NCBI GenBank assembly: GCA_044228875.1
Contig: JBGAUA010000004.1
Location: forward strand, 1 to 60,169
Length of the DNA stretch: 60,169 bases
Source: Epilinea sp044228875
GTDB lineage: Bacteria > Chloroflexota > Anaerolineae > Epilineales > Epilineaceae
Reading direction: 5' to 3'
Shown piece after piece: positions 50,736 through 59,070 of this stretch. The notes beneath the pieces are model-generated. The model did no database searches, was not told where the DNA came from, and was given only the letters and a program-made list of their open reading frames with translations. Made by a program: the position numbers and the translations under genes. Numbering within the stretch: position 1 is the first letter of the stretch; each line of letters starts with the position of its first letter.

Positions 50736-50824
50736 CAATTAGGGATCGGTGTTACTAGGTAACATGGATTGATGTTACCACGTAACATGGGTCGGTGTTA
50801 CGTGGTAACACCGATCCCTAATTG
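50736..50824. repeat. Three phased palindromes inside a perfect 20-bp inverted repeat
   Basis: Three 15-bp palindromes TGTTAC-N3-GTAACA at 50750-50764, 50773-50787 and 50796-50810; their centres are exactly 23 bp apart. The outer arms 50736-50755 and 50805-50824 (CAATTAGGGATCGGTGTTAC and its exact mirror) embrace all three. This is either a cluster of operator sites for a dimeric regulator, a mobile palindromic element or a structured RNA with alternative folds. No gene begins directly beside it; the nearest features are potA (end 50550) and tRNA-Ser (51247). Confidence 0.85.
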
Positions 50825-50979
50825 GGTCGCATCATTGGCGCTTCCGGTGAAGAAGACCAAGGGACGGACGGTGCTCCGCGGCGGGAACAAGCGCCGTCCG
50901 CCTGAGACCGTCGGCGGCATCACGGCGGCGCCCAGGTTCGGGCCCCTGCGACCCGGCATCCGTTGTCGGAGGGTGGCCA

Positions 50980-51162
50980 GGCAGGGCGGGTTTTCAGGCC
51001 GAATGAGCACCGCGTTCCCGCACCGCAGGTCAAACCCGCCCCTACGATGACCATCGTCAGGTTGCCGGAGGTCACCGGTGCGGATCTCGACGTCGGCGTA
51101 GGGGCGGGTTTGAGCGAAGATCGGGAGTCCGTTACCCGTGCGGCCGGGAAACCCGCCCTGCC
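50980..51162. repeat. Nested inverted repeats built on GGGCGGGTTT
   Basis: Outer pair: GGCAGGGCGGGTTT at 50980-50993 and its mirror at 51149-51162. Inner pair: TCAAACCCGCCCCTACG at 51030-51046 and its mirror at 51097-51113. All four arms share the core GGGCGGGTTT. Such GGGCGGGTTT palindromes occur as dispersed intergenic repeats in many genomes; copy number here is unknown because no second cluster was seen in the window. Confidence 0.7.
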
Positions 51163-51203
51163 GTTCGGTGTGGAACCGACAGACGCCGTCGCCCGAGCCC
51201 CGG

Positions 51204-51233
51204 TTGCGCCGCCGCGCGCTTCGCCGCTATAAT
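51204..51233 (+). promoter_or_regulatory. Promoter of tRNA-Ser
   Basis: TTGCGC (51204-51209), an 18-base spacer and a perfect TATAAT (51228-51233), 13 bases before the mature 5' end of the tRNA. Confidence 0.72.
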
Positions 51234-51246
51234 CTCGCGTCTTCCT

Positions 51247-51338
51247 GGAGGGGTCGCATAGCCTGGCCTAGTGCGCGCGCCTCGAAATCGCGTAGGGGGT
51301 CACACTCCTCGTGGGTTCGAATCCCACCCCCTCCGCCA
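51247..51338 (+). tRNA. tRNA-Ser (anticodon CGA)
   Basis: 92 bases with encoded CCA (51336-51338). Acceptor stem GGAGGGG/CCCCTCC, D stem GCA/TGC with GG in the loop, anticodon loop CTCGAAA with CGA at 51283-51285, a long variable arm (AGGGG/CTCCT) diagnostic of class II tRNAs, T arm GTGGG-TTCGAAT-CCCAC and discriminator G. It decodes UCG. The last pair of the anticodon stem (C at 51280, T at 51288) is mismatched; the other four pairs are intact. Confidence 0.93.
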
Positions 51339-51347
51339 GGTGGAATC

Positions 51348-51376
51348 AGGCCCGGTCGCTGTACGCGACCGGGCCT
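51348..51376 (+). terminator. Hairpin after tRNA-Ser
   Basis: Perfect 12-bp stem AGGCCCGGTCGC / GCGACCGGGCCT with a 5-base loop, starting 9 bases after the tRNA and followed by GTTCGTTT. It also lies 44 bases past the stop of the opposing gene at 51421. Confidence 0.8.
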
Positions 51377-51420
51377 GTTCGTTTCACCGACGTCCTGAGG
51401 CCGCTCCTTGCCGGATCTCC

Positions 51421-54400
51421 TCAGTCACCCGACTGGAGCGCCGGCAGGAAGGCCTTTCGGCCGGCGGAACCCGCCGGCGGCGTCCCGGGCGTCGACGAGC
51501 CAGGACAGGGTGGCAGGCCCTGCAAGGCAACACCCTCGGAGGCGCGGTAGGCATCCATACCCAGCGCGGTCACCGCCGACCAGGCCTCCAGCCAGGCCGG
51601 CGACTGATCCGGTCCTTCGGCCAGGGTGGCCCAGGCCTGCAGGCCGATGCGGTTCGAGCTTGGCCCGACGGGATGCTCCCAATGGCCGGCGCTGACCACC
51701 AGGTGGCCGCTGAACCCGGGCGTCAGGAAACCCAGACGGGAGAGGTCGATGGGGCGCACGGTGGTCGCCTCCAGGCGCTCGCAGAGCTGGTCGACCGGGC
51801 CGTTGGCGTCGTAGACGTAGAGCGCGACATCGGTGAACCCGTCCTGGCGGACGATGTTGGCGACATGGACCTTGGCGGCCGCGGCCAGCGGGTCGGCGGT
51901 GAAGCGTCGGCCGATCGGCAGGGCCAGCACCGCCGCGCCCAGCGACCGGTCGTCGTCGCCCCAGGGCGACAGCGCCATGGCCGGGGCGGCATCGGCGACG
52001 GGCTGGACGCTCAGGCCCGCCACCAGGCCCCGGTGGGTGGGCCGGCCTTCAGCGTCCTGGGTGGCGACCCGCAGCAGGCCGCCCTGGTCGGCCGCCAACC
52101 CGAGGCGCGCATCGTCCAGGTCCAGGAGCAGCTGGCCGGAGGGGCAGACCCACACGGTGCGGCGCAACGCCGCCGACGCGTTGGCCGGCCGCTGGATGAG
52201 CTCGGCCCGCAGCGGGGCGGCGGCATCCGGGTTGACCAGGCTGAGGACGCGCCGCCCACCCGGAGCGACCACCGGCAGGGGCATCGCCCATTGGCGCTGC
52301 GCCATCGGCAGGCCGGGCACCGTGGCCAGGCTCTCGCCGTCCGAAACATCCGCCACTGCCGCCAGCGGCTGGCTGCCGCGCAGGATGACCGCCACCGTTT
52401 CCCCGGCGGCCGTGCAGTCGCCCAGGCCGAACCGCCGCGCCTCGCCGGGAGCGACGAACAGGGCCTGCCCGCAGGCGCGCAGGGCCTGGCAGGCCACGCC
52501 CGGTGGCGGGCCGTCGCCGCCCGGCGACCAGGCCACCGACGGTACCAGCCATACATCTACCTGCGCGCAGTCCATGCCTGTGTTCTGCACGCTGATCTCC
52601 GTGAGGGACCGCCCGCCAGGGGTCACCGGCCCGCCGGGCAAGCCCACCAGTACGGTCTGGAAGGCGCCCGAGGCGTCCCGGCCGGTGGGCGGCGACGCGC
52701 CGGGGATGGCCGCATAGCTGGCGCGCAGGTCCTGGCGCTGCTCCGGCTGACCGAAGGCGCAGTGGCGCTGGACCGTGACGGAGATGCTGCCGCCCTTCAC
52801 CTTCCAGAGCGGCAAGCCGGCGAAGGTGGCCCCGCCGTCGAAGGCCGCCTTGAAGCGGCGATAGTCGTCGCCATCCCCCACCACGCCGAAGAAGAGCGTC
52901 TCGCACATGAAGTCGGCGGCCACGTCGTCGAATCCGAGTTGCTCGGCCAGGCCCAGCTCCGACAGCTGGCGCGCGGTGAAGCTGAACACCATGGCGGCTT
53001 GACTGCCCGTGGGCAGCATCGGCCCGCCGAAGGACCAGGTCGCGCCCGGGCGGACGAGTCCGGAGCATTCCACCTTGAGGGGGCCGGCGGATTCGGGCGG
53101 GCAGAAGCCGGGTTCGCCCCAGGCCATCAAGACCACCTTGCTGGGGTCGTCGCCCAGGTTGATGAGATGGACCGTGGCGACGCAGCTGCCGTTGCCCCAT
53201 TCGTCCACGAGCACGGTGGGCAGGTAGGCCGACCGGCCGTCCGGGCTGTCCTCCCGCGGCCGCTGGCCGGGGGTGGGGCCAGGTCCCGGCGTCGCGATGG
53301 TGGTAGGACTGGGCGACGGCCCTCCGGGCGTCGCCCCGGGATCGACGGCCGCCGGGCAGGGCGGCAGGTCGGCGGACGCCGCGAAGCCCGCCGCGGGATC
53401 GCCGGCAGGCAGACCCTGGCGAAGGTCGAGATCGCTGAAGGTGGGCCCGGGCTCGTGGACCGAACCCTGCAGGGCCACCACGTTGCGCAGGAAGTTGCCC
53501 TGCGGGTCGAAGACGTCATGCTCCCAGAAGGTGGCGCTGACCAGGGCCGAGCCCCGAAAACCCGCGTTCAGGAAGCCCAGGGTCTGCAGATCGACGGTCA
53601 CCATCTGGCGCTGGTTCAGCTTCCGGCAGGCGACGCCCAGGAAGCCGTTCTGGTCGTGGACATAGATGCCGAAGTCGGTGAAGCCGGGCAGGTCGACACT
53701 GTTGTGCACGAGCAGGCGGCTGGCCCGGGAGGCGCCGGTGACGCTGGTCTCGTCGCGGTCGACGGCCGGCAAGCCCACCAGGGCCGCGCCGGATCGGGCC
53801 TGCGCGCCGGCCTCCAGACGCAAGGCTCGGCCGATCGCGCCGGGACGGGCGGCGGATTCGGACATCGCCACGGCGATGACCGGCGCCGGCGGGAGCTCCC
53901 CCTGGCTGGTGGATTCCAGGAGCAGGCTGAGCGGCCTTCCGGCCGCGTCGCCCAGATCGGCGGGGCTCACCCGCAGCTCGGTGGTCTGGCGCGGCGGCAC
54001 GACGGCCGCGCTGAACAACAGATGCTCGCCGTCCGCGTCGCGCAGGCGCAGCGCGACGGTGGCCGTGACCGTGGTCGACGGGTTCTGGGCGAAGACCCGC
54101 ATGGGGGTGGCGAGGTCCATCAGTGCCAGGTGCTGCATCGTCCCGCCCGCCCCCTGCCCGCCGTAGACGGCCCAGTGGTCCTGGTTCGCCAGGCGGGCCA
54201 GCACGGCCACCGGCTCCGTGCTGCGGACCCACAGGCCGGCGGCTTGCGCCAGGCAGTCGGCCACCTGCAGGGGGCGCGATTCACCGGGCGCCATGCGCAG
54301 GGACCCACAGGTCTTGGCCTGGCCGGATTCCCCGACGAACCACATCTCGGCGTCGGCGCAGTCGACGCCGAGGTTCTGCACATGCACGGTCCAGTCCGGC

Positions 54401-55104
54401 TCCACCCAGGGCAGAAAGCTGAGGTGGCTCGATCCATCCACGGCCCCTGCCGAGGCCTCGGACGGACGCAGGGCGTTGGTGCCCGGCTGCGCCCCGGCGC
54501 AGCGCTCGCTCCACTGGGCACCGATCGGCCCGCCCACGATGCGGCCCAAGGGCAAGCCGTCGAAGTCGGATCCGGCGCGGAAGGCCTGCAGGAAGCGGCC
54601 GTAATCCGGCGCGTCGCCGACGACCCCGAAGTACAGGCGCTCGCACATGAAGTCGGCGGCCACATCATCGAAGGGCAGCTGCGCGCCCAGTTCGGAGAGG
54701 CGGCGAGCGCTGAAGCTGAAGAGCGCGCCGCTGACGCTGCCGGTGGCTATCTGGGGGCCGGTGAAGGTCCAGGCGGCGCCGGGCATCACCAGGCCGGAGC
54801 ATTCGGCCATCAAGGGCCCGTTCGCCTGGGGCGGGCATAGTCCCGCCTGCCCCCAGGTCAACAACACCGCCTTGCTGGGCTCCTGACCGAGGTTCTGCAC
54901 GACCAGATCGGGCTGGCAACCGGGTCCGATGGGCGTCATGACGGGCAGGAAGACATGGGCGGCGGCCATGCGTGCCGTCAGGTCCTGGCGCTGCGCCAAC
55001 GCCGCTCGTGGCGCGAGCCCGACTGCGATGCCCAGGAATAGCAGGATGTGACCCACCGGATGACGACGGCGTGACGGGCGGACGATGTCGGGCATGACGG
55101 GCAT
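51421..55104 (-). CDS. Secreted paralog-array protein, two-module form
   Basis: 1227 aa. Start at 55104 with AGGAG 9 bases upstream; signal peptide near HPVGHILLFLGIAVGLAPRAALA. It contains two copies of a roughly 580-residue unit. Each unit has repeated 'VQN' strands (LVVQNLGQEPSKAVLLTWG, VHVQNLGVDCADAEMWF, VFAQNPSTTVTATVALRL, LLVHNSVDLPGFTDFGIYV) that look like successive beta-sandwich domains, plus a helical-looking block DDVAADFMCERLYFGVVGDAPDY. The units are joined near residues 595-630 by a Pro/Thr/Gly linker followed by GRSAYLPTVLVDE. The protein ends GRKAFLPALQSGD. Conserved cysteines suggest disulfides. No known family recognised. Confidence 0.75.
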   Translation of the reverse strand: MPVMPDIVRPSRRRHPVGHILLFLGIAVGLAPRAALAQRQDLTARMAAAHVFLPVMTPIGPGCQPDLVVQNLGQEPSKAVLLTWGQAGLCPPQANGPLMAECSGLVMPGAAWTFTGPQIATGSVSGALFSFSARRLSELGAQLPFDDVAADFMCERLYFGVVGDAPDYGRFLQAFRAGSDFDGLPLGRIVGGPIGAQWSERCAGAQPGTNALRPSEASAGAVDGSSHLSFLPWVEPDWTVHVQNLGVDCADAEMWFVGESGQAKTCGSLRMAPGESRPLQVADCLAQAAGLWVRSTEPVAVLARLANQDHWAVYGGQGAGGTMQHLALMDLATPMRVFAQNPSTTVTATVALRLRDADGEHLLFSAAVVPPRQTTELRVSPADLGDAAGRPLSLLLESTSQGELPPAPVIAVAMSESAARPGAIGRALRLEAGAQARSGAALVGLPAVDRDETSVTGASRASRLLVHNSVDLPGFTDFGIYVHDQNGFLGVACRKLNQRQMVTVDLQTLGFLNAGFRGSALVSATFWEHDVFDPQGNFLRNVVALQGSVHEPGPTFSDLDLRQGLPAGDPAAGFAASADLPPCPAAVDPGATPGGPSPSPTTIATPGPGPTPGQRPREDSPDGRSAYLPTVLVDEWGNGSCVATVHLINLGDDPSKVVLMAWGEPGFCPPESAGPLKVECSGLVRPGATWSFGGPMLPTGSQAAMVFSFTARQLSELGLAEQLGFDDVAADFMCETLFFGVVGDGDDYRRFKAAFDGGATFAGLPLWKVKGGSISVTVQRHCAFGQPEQRQDLRASYAAIPGASPPTGRDASGAFQTVLVGLPGGPVTPGGRSLTEISVQNTGMDCAQVDVWLVPSVAWSPGGDGPPPGVACQALRACGQALFVAPGEARRFGLGDCTAAGETVAVILRGSQPLAAVADVSDGESLATVPGLPMAQRQWAMPLPVVAPGGRRVLSLVNPDAAAPLRAELIQRPANASAALRRTVWVCPSGQLLLDLDDARLGLAADQGGLLRVATQDAEGRPTHRGLVAGLSVQPVADAAPAMALSPWGDDDRSLGAAVLALPIGRRFTADPLAAAAKVHVANIVRQDGFTDVALYVYDANGPVDQLCERLEATTVRPIDLSRLGFLTPGFSGHLVVSAGHWEHPVGPSSNRIGLQAWATLAEGPDQSPAWLEAWSAVTALGMDAYRASEGVALQGLPPCPGSSTPGTPPAGSAGRKAFLPALQSGD

Positions 55105-55141
55105 GGCTGGGTCTCCTGGGCGGGTCACGGCGTCGAGAGGG

Positions 55142-57046
55142 TCAACGGTCCAGCTGAACGGCCGGCAGGTAGGCTGATCGACCCTCCTTCCCTGGGCTCG
55201 GCGTACCGGGACCGGGACTCGGAGACGGTGTCGGCCGGACCGGAGGCGTGAGGGTCGGTGGCCGGGAGCCTGGCGTCGGACCGCCCGCCGGCGGGCAAGC
55301 CGGCAGCGCGGCGGAGGCCGCGAACCCCGCCTCGCGCTTGCCCGCCGCCAGGCCCTGGTGAAATCCGGGATCGCTGAACATGGGCATCGGCTCCTGGACG
55401 GCCGCCAGCAAGGACACCACATTGCGCAGATGGGTGCCATCAGGAGCGAAGACATCATGCTCCCAGAAGGCGGCGCTCACGAGCGCCGAGCCGCGAAAGC
55501 CGGTGCTCAAAAAGCCCAGGGTCTGCAGGTCCGTCACCGTCACCTGCCGTTGATTCAGTCTCTGGCAGCTGACGTCCAGAAAGCCGTTCTGGTCATGGAG
55601 GTACACGGCGATGTCGGTGAAGCCCGGTACCTCGGCGCTGTTATGCAGCAGGATGCGGCTGGCGCGGGCGGCTCCCGTGGCGCTCGGCAGGTCGCGGCCG
55701 ATCGACGGCAGACCGAACAGCGCCGCTCCGGACTGCGCCGGCTCGGAAGCCATCATGCTCCAGGATCCGCCGGTCATTCGGTGATCGCCCTCGGACTGGG
55801 ACATCACCACCGCGATGACCGGCAGCGGTGGCATGTCGGCGCCACCGGTAGCCTGCAGCAGCAGGCTGAGCGGCGCCTCGGCCGAGGCCCCCAATGGGTC
55901 CCGGCCCACCCGGAGCACGGTCGTCTGCCGTGGCGGCACGACGGCCTCCTCGGCCAACAGAACGTCGCCCTTGCCGCTGCGCAGTCGCAAGGTGACGGTG
56001 GCGGTCAACTGCGTCGACGGGTTCTGGACCATGATCCGCGAGTCGGTGGCCAACTGCGGCAGGGCGAGATGCAGCTCGGTTCCGCCCGCACCCTGCCCCG
56101 TGTAGGCGGCTCGGGACGCCAGGCGGGCGACCACCGCGATCGGACCGGTGGACCGGACCCAGGCCCCCGCCCCCTCGTCGATGCAGTCACGCAGCTCGAG
56201 GCGCCAGGATTCGCCGGGAGCGATGCCGGCGGTCTCGCAAGTTCGTGAACTGCCCGCCGCCACGGCGAACCGCAGTTCGGCCTGGGCGCAGTCGGTTCCG
56301 AGGTTCTGCGCCCACAGGGTCCATCCGGGCTCCACCCAGGGGAGGTAGCTGAGATACGAGCCGTCCTCAAAGGAGAACCGCGACGCCAAAGCGGGGCGCA
56401 GCGCATGGTAGTTGGGCTGTGATCCGTCGCAATCCTCCTTCCACAGGGCCCCGATGGGCGCGCCGACGATGCGCCCCAGGGGCACCGAATAGGCCTCGCT
56501 GCCGTCGCGAAAGGCTTGGAGGAAGCGGGCGTAGTCGTCGGCATCACCGACGACGCCGAAGAAGAGGTTCTCGCACATCCAATCCGCGGCCACGTCGTCC
56601 TTGGGCAGATGCACGCCCAGTTCGGAGAGCAGGCGGGCGCTGAAGCTGAACACAGCGCCGCTGCGGCTGCCCGAAGGCAGCTGGCGGGCGCTGAAGCTCC
56701 ACGCCGTGCCCGGCGCCAGCAAGCCGGAGCATTCCACCTTGAGCGGCCCGGCCGCCTGCGGGGCGCAGCTCCCCGGCGCGGCCCAGGTTACCAGCACGGC
56801 CTTGCTGGGCTCCTGGCCCAGGTTCTGTACGGCCAGTACGGGCCGACAGCCGGCGACATCAAGGGGCATGGTCGGCAGGAAGAGCTGGGCGTAGGCCTGG
56901 CGATCGGCAGAGCCGGGCTCGGGCGCCTGCGCCGAGACCGCCCGCGGCGCGAAGCCGGCCAGCATGGCCGGCAGCAGGAGAACGACCGGCAAGCGGAAGC
57001 CTCTCCGTGCCGAACGGTGGTACAAGGGCAGTGACACAGCAGTCAT
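55142..57046 (-). CDS. Secreted paralog-array protein, single-module form
   Basis: 634 aa. Start at 57046 with AGGAG 8 bases upstream; signal peptide in RLPVVLLLPAMLAGFAPRAVSA. One complete unit, very close to the first unit of its neighbour: LAVQNLGQEPSKAVLVTWA, CSGLLAPGTAWSF, DDVAADWMCENLFFGVVGD, AQNLGTDCAQAELRF, VQNPSTQLTATVTLRL, LLHNSAEVPGFTDIAVYLHD, GFRGSALVSAAFWEHDVF. A Pro/Thr/Ser linker (about residues 589-619) and GRSAYLPAVQLDR end it. Separated by 37 bases from the next gene downstream, so the two are probably co-transcribed. Confidence 0.75.
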   Translation of the reverse strand: MTAVSLPLYHRSARRGFRLPVVLLLPAMLAGFAPRAVSAQAPEPGSADRQAYAQLFLPTMPLDVAGCRPVLAVQNLGQEPSKAVLVTWAAPGSCAPQAAGPLKVECSGLLAPGTAWSFSARQLPSGSRSGAVFSFSARLLSELGVHLPKDDVAADWMCENLFFGVVGDADDYARFLQAFRDGSEAYSVPLGRIVGAPIGALWKEDCDGSQPNYHALRPALASRFSFEDGSYLSYLPWVEPGWTLWAQNLGTDCAQAELRFAVAAGSSRTCETAGIAPGESWRLELRDCIDEGAGAWVRSTGPIAVVARLASRAAYTGQGAGGTELHLALPQLATDSRIMVQNPSTQLTATVTLRLRSGKGDVLLAEEAVVPPRQTTVLRVGRDPLGASAEAPLSLLLQATGGADMPPLPVIAVVMSQSEGDHRMTGGSWSMMASEPAQSGAALFGLPSIGRDLPSATGAARASRILLHNSAEVPGFTDIAVYLHDQNGFLDVSCQRLNQRQVTVTDLQTLGFLSTGFRGSALVSAAFWEHDVFAPDGTHLRNVVSLLAAVQEPMPMFSDPGFHQGLAAGKREAGFAASAALPACPPAGGPTPGSRPPTLTPPVRPTPSPSPGPGTPSPGKEGRSAYLPAVQLDR

Positions 57047-57207
57047 GCGCAGATCTCCTGGAAAGGTCGGCCATCGGGGCCGGATTGCTGCGGGCATGGG
57101 GCGAATCCTGGCATCGGGGTCAAGGCCGCCACCCTAGAGGACGTTCGCCGACGCCAACCGATACGCGCCGGTCCTGAAGGCATCCACGGCGACGCCTGAC
57201 CGCGCGC

Positions 57208-59025
57208 TCAGCGCCCTCTGAAGAGCAGTGGCAGCCAGGCCGGGTGCGCCGGCGGCGGCGATGTGGCGGCTGGGGTCGGGGTCGTCGTCGGCAGGGCCGT
57301 GGGCAGACGAGGTCCGGCATTCCGGCAGTTGACGGTTAGTTGATCCTCCCTGCGGTAGGAGCCTGCCGGCATGGCCTGGCCAACCAGCAGGTCGTGGTCG
57401 CCCCCGGCTCCACCGCGCGTCCAAACGCTCGCGCTGAGTCCCACCGGGTTGTCGGGCAGCTTGCGGCCGGAGTCGTCGCGGTCATGCTCCCAGTATTCGG
57501 CGCTGATGACCGCGGAACCGACAATGCCCGGCGACGTGAAGTTCCATTGGTTGAGGTCGATGACCTTTGACGACCGGGCGTCCAGACGCTTGCAGACGAT
57601 ATCGAGAAAGCCGTTGCGATCGGACAAGGCCAACATGAAACCGGTGTGACCGAACCGGTCCACATCGTTGTGCACGATGATCTGCGTGGCGGCGTCCGGA
57701 CCGCGCTGGAAGCTGGGCAGCGCCAGCAAGCCCGTCCCGGCGCCATCCGGCGTGCCCACCAGCAGTTCCTGAGCGGCGATCGTGACCCCGTCCTGCTGCT
57801 GCCAGATCGCGCCGACGATCGGGGTCCGCCTACCCTGGTCATCCGCCAGGGACTCGACGCGCAGGAAGGCGCAATCGCCTGGCGAACCCAGCTCCGCGGC
57901 CGACAGATTCAACCGCAGGGCCGCGCCGGGGCCCAGCCGGGCCTCGCGCAGGAGGCGCCGCTTGCCCCAGCGGTCATCCGCCTGCAGCCGCACGGTAGCG
58001 GTGAGGATCGGCGAGGGGTTCTGGAGGCCGACGGCGGCCGCAAGTCGCTGATCACCCGGCCAAGGCAGGTGGATCACCGGTCCGCCGACGCCGTGCCCGG
58101 AATACGCGGCTCGCGGACCATCGGCCGCGCGCCGCGCCACCACCGCCACGGGCTGCGAGGCGCGCACCGTGGCAGACAGCGCATCGGAAGCGCAGTCGGC
58201 GACCCGTAGCGAGCGCGATTCGCCAGGCGCGATCTGCGGCAGCTCGCAGACCTTGGATCGACCGTCGCCCAGGTCCAGCCGCAGCGCAGCGTCGGCGCAG
58301 TCCAGGCCCATGTTCTGCACCAGGATCTCCCAATCCGCGTCGATCAGCGGCAGGAAGCTGAACTGCGCCTGCTCCGGCTCGCTCCAGGCCGAGACCTCGC
58401 CCCAGCGCAAGGCGTTGAAACTGGACAGGGCATCACCACAGCGCTCCGTCCAGGTGACGGCCAGGGGATCGCCGACCATCCTGTCGAAGACGAAGTTGCG
58501 GTACCGACCATTGCCCAGGAAGGCCTGCTGAAATCGCCGGTACGCCTGCGGGTCGCCCTTGAGCCCGGCGAACAGCGTCTCGCAGGCCACGTCAACAAGG
58601 CCATTGTCGGGCAGGTCGATGAAGCTGTAGACCGTCCCGCTCCGGCTGCCGGCGCCCAGCTGGGCGCCCTGCAGGATCCAACTGGCGTGAGGGGCGATCA
58701 GCCCGGTGCAGGCGATGTGGATGGGTCCCGCGGAACTCGGCGAGCAGGCGCCGCTGTCGCCCCAGGTCACCAGAACCCCCCGCTGTTCGGTGCTGGACAG
58801 GTTCTGCAGCAGCAGGCGGCCGTCGCAACCGGCCCGGCTGGCGCCCATCGCCGGAATCCAGACCTGGGCGGCCGCCAGCCGCGCCTCCAGGTCCTGGCCA
58901 GGTCCGCGAGGGGCGGCTCCCGCTTCCGATGCCCCGCGCGACCCCAACCAGACTCCCGCGGCGACCGCCAGGATGAACAGGGTCGCGACTGCGGACGATC
59001 GACGTCCCCTTGCTCTGATCGGCAT
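57208..59025 (-). CDS. Secreted paralog-array protein, divergent member
   Basis: 605 aa. Start at 59025 with GGGAGG upstream; signal peptide SSAVATLFILAVAAGVWLG. Same plan as its neighbours but diverged: LLLQNLSSTEQRGVLVTWG, CTGLIAPHASWIL, VDVACETLFAGLKGDPQAY, LVQNMGLDCADAALRL, GLQNPSPILTATVRLQ, IIVHNDVDRFGHTGFMLALSDRNGFLDIVCKRLD, GSAVISAEYWEHDRD. The cysteines of these blocks are kept. A Thr/Pro linker (about 575-592) leads to HPAWLPLLFRGR. Function unknown; it is closer in sequence to the 59071 protein than to the two genes downstream. Confidence 0.74.
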   Translation of the reverse strand: MPIRARGRRSSAVATLFILAVAAGVWLGSRGASEAGAAPRGPGQDLEARLAAAQVWIPAMGASRAGCDGRLLLQNLSSTEQRGVLVTWGDSGACSPSSAGPIHIACTGLIAPHASWILQGAQLGAGSRSGTVYSFIDLPDNGLVDVACETLFAGLKGDPQAYRRFQQAFLGNGRYRNFVFDRMVGDPLAVTWTERCGDALSSFNALRWGEVSAWSEPEQAQFSFLPLIDADWEILVQNMGLDCADAALRLDLGDGRSKVCELPQIAPGESRSLRVADCASDALSATVRASQPVAVVARRAADGPRAAYSGHGVGGPVIHLPWPGDQRLAAAVGLQNPSPILTATVRLQADDRWGKRRLLREARLGPGAALRLNLSAAELGSPGDCAFLRVESLADDQGRRTPIVGAIWQQQDGVTIAAQELLVGTPDGAGTGLLALPSFQRGPDAATQIIVHNDVDRFGHTGFMLALSDRNGFLDIVCKRLDARSSKVIDLNQWNFTSPGIVGSAVISAEYWEHDRDDSGRKLPDNPVGLSASVWTRGGAGGDHDLLVGQAMPAGSYRREDQLTVNCRNAGPRLPTALPTTTPTPAATSPPPAHPAWLPLLFRGR

Positions 59026-59070
59026 CGTGGCGCCCTCCCGGAATTCCATCGAACGGTTACCGCGGCATCA

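Noticed and set aside
50736..50824. CRISPR array
   Set aside because: Only three short units, each palindromic with nearly identical 8-bp spacers; far too short for repeats and spacers, and no cas genes nearby.
51271..54840. A 1189-codon open frame on the plus strand opposite the two-module array gene
   Set aside because: It is antisense to a gene with signal peptide, ribosome binding site and paralogs. Its translation is Gly/Arg/His-rich low-complexity sequence as expected of shadow frames in high-GC DNA.
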